Origin: an uncultured Armatimonadota bacterium
GTDB lineage: Bacteria; Armatimonadota; UBA5829; DTJY01
DNA length: 7,400 nt
Assembly (NCBI GenBank): GCA_937875395.1
Contig: CALNCU010000236.1
Location: 1-7,400 of the forward strand
Direction of reading: 5' to 3'
Made by a program: the position numbers and the translations under genes. The notes beneath the pieces were generated by a model that worked only from the letters and a program-made list of their open reading frames with translations, did no database searches and was not told where the DNA came from. Below are positions 6,283 through 7,400 of the stretch, in pieces; the stretch's first letter is position 1, and the number at the start of each line of letters is the position of its first letter.

Positions 6283-7400
6283 GCACGGCAAGACATTCCT
6301 TGAAATTGCCGGAAAGCCCCTTTTGGCGCACACCCTTCTTGTTTTTGAGGGGTGCGCAGATATAGATGAAATAGTGCTTGTCGTCCGCAGGGAGCAGATA
6401 TCGGATGCAGAGGCGCTGGCGGGCAGGTACGGGCTCACAAAAGTCAGCGCAATTGTTCCCGGCGGGCGCGAGCGTCAGGATTCCGTAAGGTGCGGCCTCT
6501 CCGCCGTATCATCTACTTCCCAAATTGTAGTCATCCACGATGCCGCCCGTCCGTTTATCACCTGCCAGGCTATCTCTGATTCCGTGGCTGCCGCAAGGGA
6601 GCACGGCGCCGCAGTTGTAGCCGTGCCGGAGGTAGACACGGTAAAATCCTCCCTTGACGGCGCCTTTGTAGAATCTACCCTGCAAAGAGAGAGGCTCTGG
6701 GCCGTACAAACCCCTCAAACCTTCAAAAAAGAGATAATTGAAGCAGCATTTGATAAAGCCGGACGAGATGGTTTTACGGGGACGGACGACGCCTCCCTTG
6801 TTGAACGTATGGGTGTGCCGGTGAAGATAGTAATGGGTTCCTACCAAAACATAAAGGTTACAACCCCTTCAGATATCCCCATTGCAGAGGCAATATTAAA
6901 GGAGAGAGGTCTGGATATGGAATCGGCTCCGGTTTACAGGGTAGGTCATGGGTATGACATCCACCGTTTTTCACCCGGCAGGCGGCTTCTGCTTGGCGGC
7001 GTGGAGTTCCCCGGTCAGGATGGTCTGCTTGGTCATTCTGATGCCGATGTGCTTTTGCATGCCGTGGCGGATGCCCTGCTCGGGGCCGCCGGAATGGGGG
7101 ATATAGGCAAGTACTTCCCGGACTCCGACCCGGCATTTAAAGATGCAGACAGCATGAACCTGCTCTCCATGGCTGGGAAGGTTGTTGCAGATAAGGGCTG
7201 GAAGATTGGCAATGTAGACGTAACCCTGGTGGCGCAGCGGCCAAAACTCTCTCCCCACGTCCCGCAGATACAGCAAAACATTGCCCGCGCTCTTAAAATC
7301 TCCCCGGATCAGGTGGGGGTGAAGGCCACCACAAGAGAGGGCCTGGGTGCCATAGGCGAAGGCCTTGGCATAGAGTGCCACTCCGTGGCGTTGATTTTTA
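6227..7400 (+). CDS. ispDF: bifunctional MEP-pathway enzyme IspDF (partial at 3' end)
   Basis: One uninterrupted frame joins IspD, which makes CDP-methylerythritol from MEP and CTP, to IspF, which cyclises CDP-ME 2-phosphate to ME-cyclodiphosphate. The IspD half (1 to about 230) has PASGLGKRLG (9-18), Lys22, HDAARPF, LWAVQTPQTF, GTDDASL and NIKVTTP. The linker is only a few residues. The IspF half has Asp244, His246 and His278, the counterparts of zinc ligands D8, H10 and H42 of E. coli, and GDIGKYFPDSD. The TTG at 6227 is the only usable start: a stop lies at 6224-6226, and GAGGA (6214-6218) is 8 bases upstream. The conserved VIPASG begins at residue 7. The frame is open at the window end but only a few codons seem to be missing. 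IspE, which acts between the two steps, is not in view. Confidence 0.95.
   Translation, partial: MTETSAVIPASGLGKRLGKHGKTFLEIAGKPLLAHTLLVFEGCADIDEIVLVVRREQISDAEALAGRYGLTKVSAIVPGGRERQDSVRCGLSAVSSTSQIVVIHDAARPFITCQAISDSVAAAREHGAAVVAVPEVDTVKSSLDGAFVESTLQRERLWAVQTPQTFKKEIIEAAFDKAGRDGFTGTDDASLVERMGVPVKIVMGSYQNIKVTTPSDIPIAEAILKERGLDMESAPVYRVGHGYDIHRFSPGRRLLLGGVEFPGQDGLLGHSDADVLLHAVADALLGAAGMGDIGKYFPDSDPAFKDADSMNLLSMAGKVVADKGWKIGNVDVTLVAQRPKLSPHVPQIQQNIARALKISPDQVGVKATTREGLGAIGEGLGIECHSVALIF
6898..6919 (+). promoter_or_regulatory. possible internal ribosome site and ATG for a separate IspF product
   Basis: Within ispDF, AAAGGAGAGAGG (6898-6909) precedes an in-frame ATG (6917-6919, Met231) by 7 bases. 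That ATG sits exactly where a stand-alone IspF would begin, 13 residues before the zinc-ligand Asp244. The purine-rich run also encodes Lys-Glu-Arg of the IspD C-terminus, so chance is possible. Confidence 0.4.

Noticed and set aside
6509..7381. Several minus-strand open frames at the window end
   Set aside because: All are antisense to the continuous ispDF frame, which carries complete IspD and IspF motifs.

Overview
The window is ordinary bacterial chromosome, densely packed with genes that all lie on the + strand. It encodes hexose phosphorylation, the start of a respiratory complex I operon, a membrane PIN/TRAM protein and a fused MEP-pathway isoprenoid enzyme. Base composition is close to half G+C, with one codon style throughout: isoleucine is often or mostly ATA, and TTG/GTG starts occur. 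All genes therefore look native to one genome. The PIN/TRAM (YacL-type) gene directly upstream of ispD-ispF is an arrangement known from Bacillota, and the YacL family also occurs in Cyanobacteria, Chloroflexota and Armatimonadota. The phylum cannot be fixed from this window alone; a Gram-positive-like or deep-branching lineage of that kind is the best inference.

Region 1 (1-2383) is the sugar kinase part. It begins with the probable C-terminus of an upstream membrane protein (3-95). The stop codon of that frame is embedded in the -35 box of a good sigma70-type promoter (92-121). A ROK-family glucokinase (178-1161) and galactokinase (1205-2383) follow. Together they would feed glucose and galactose into phosphorylated intermediates.

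Region 2 (2384-5007) starts with a 185-base spacer that carries an extended -10 promoter and a GC-rich hairpin. Then come nuoA, nuoB, nuoC and nuoD. These are the membrane subunit A and the quinone-proximal connecting subunits B, C and D of NADH-quinone oxidoreductase. nuoC and nuoD are separate genes. nuoA most likely starts at a TTG (2569), not at the upstream in-frame GTG (2512), which lies before the predicted transcription start.

Region 3 (5017-7400) is coupled directly to nuoD: the AGGAGG ribosome site of the yacL-like gene overlaps the nuoD stop codon. The yacL-like gene then overlaps, by 56 bases, a TTG-started ispDF fusion that runs off the window. nuoABCD-yacL-ispDF therefore reads as one transcription unit from the promoter near 2503. 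No further nuo genes (E-N) follow here.

No RNA gene, mobile element, CRISPR array or wholly new system was seen. The points most worth a second look are the IspDF fusion with a retained internal ribosome site before its IspF half, the replaced trimer-axis residues in IspF, the missing third cysteine of the ROK zinc motif, and the nuoA leader.
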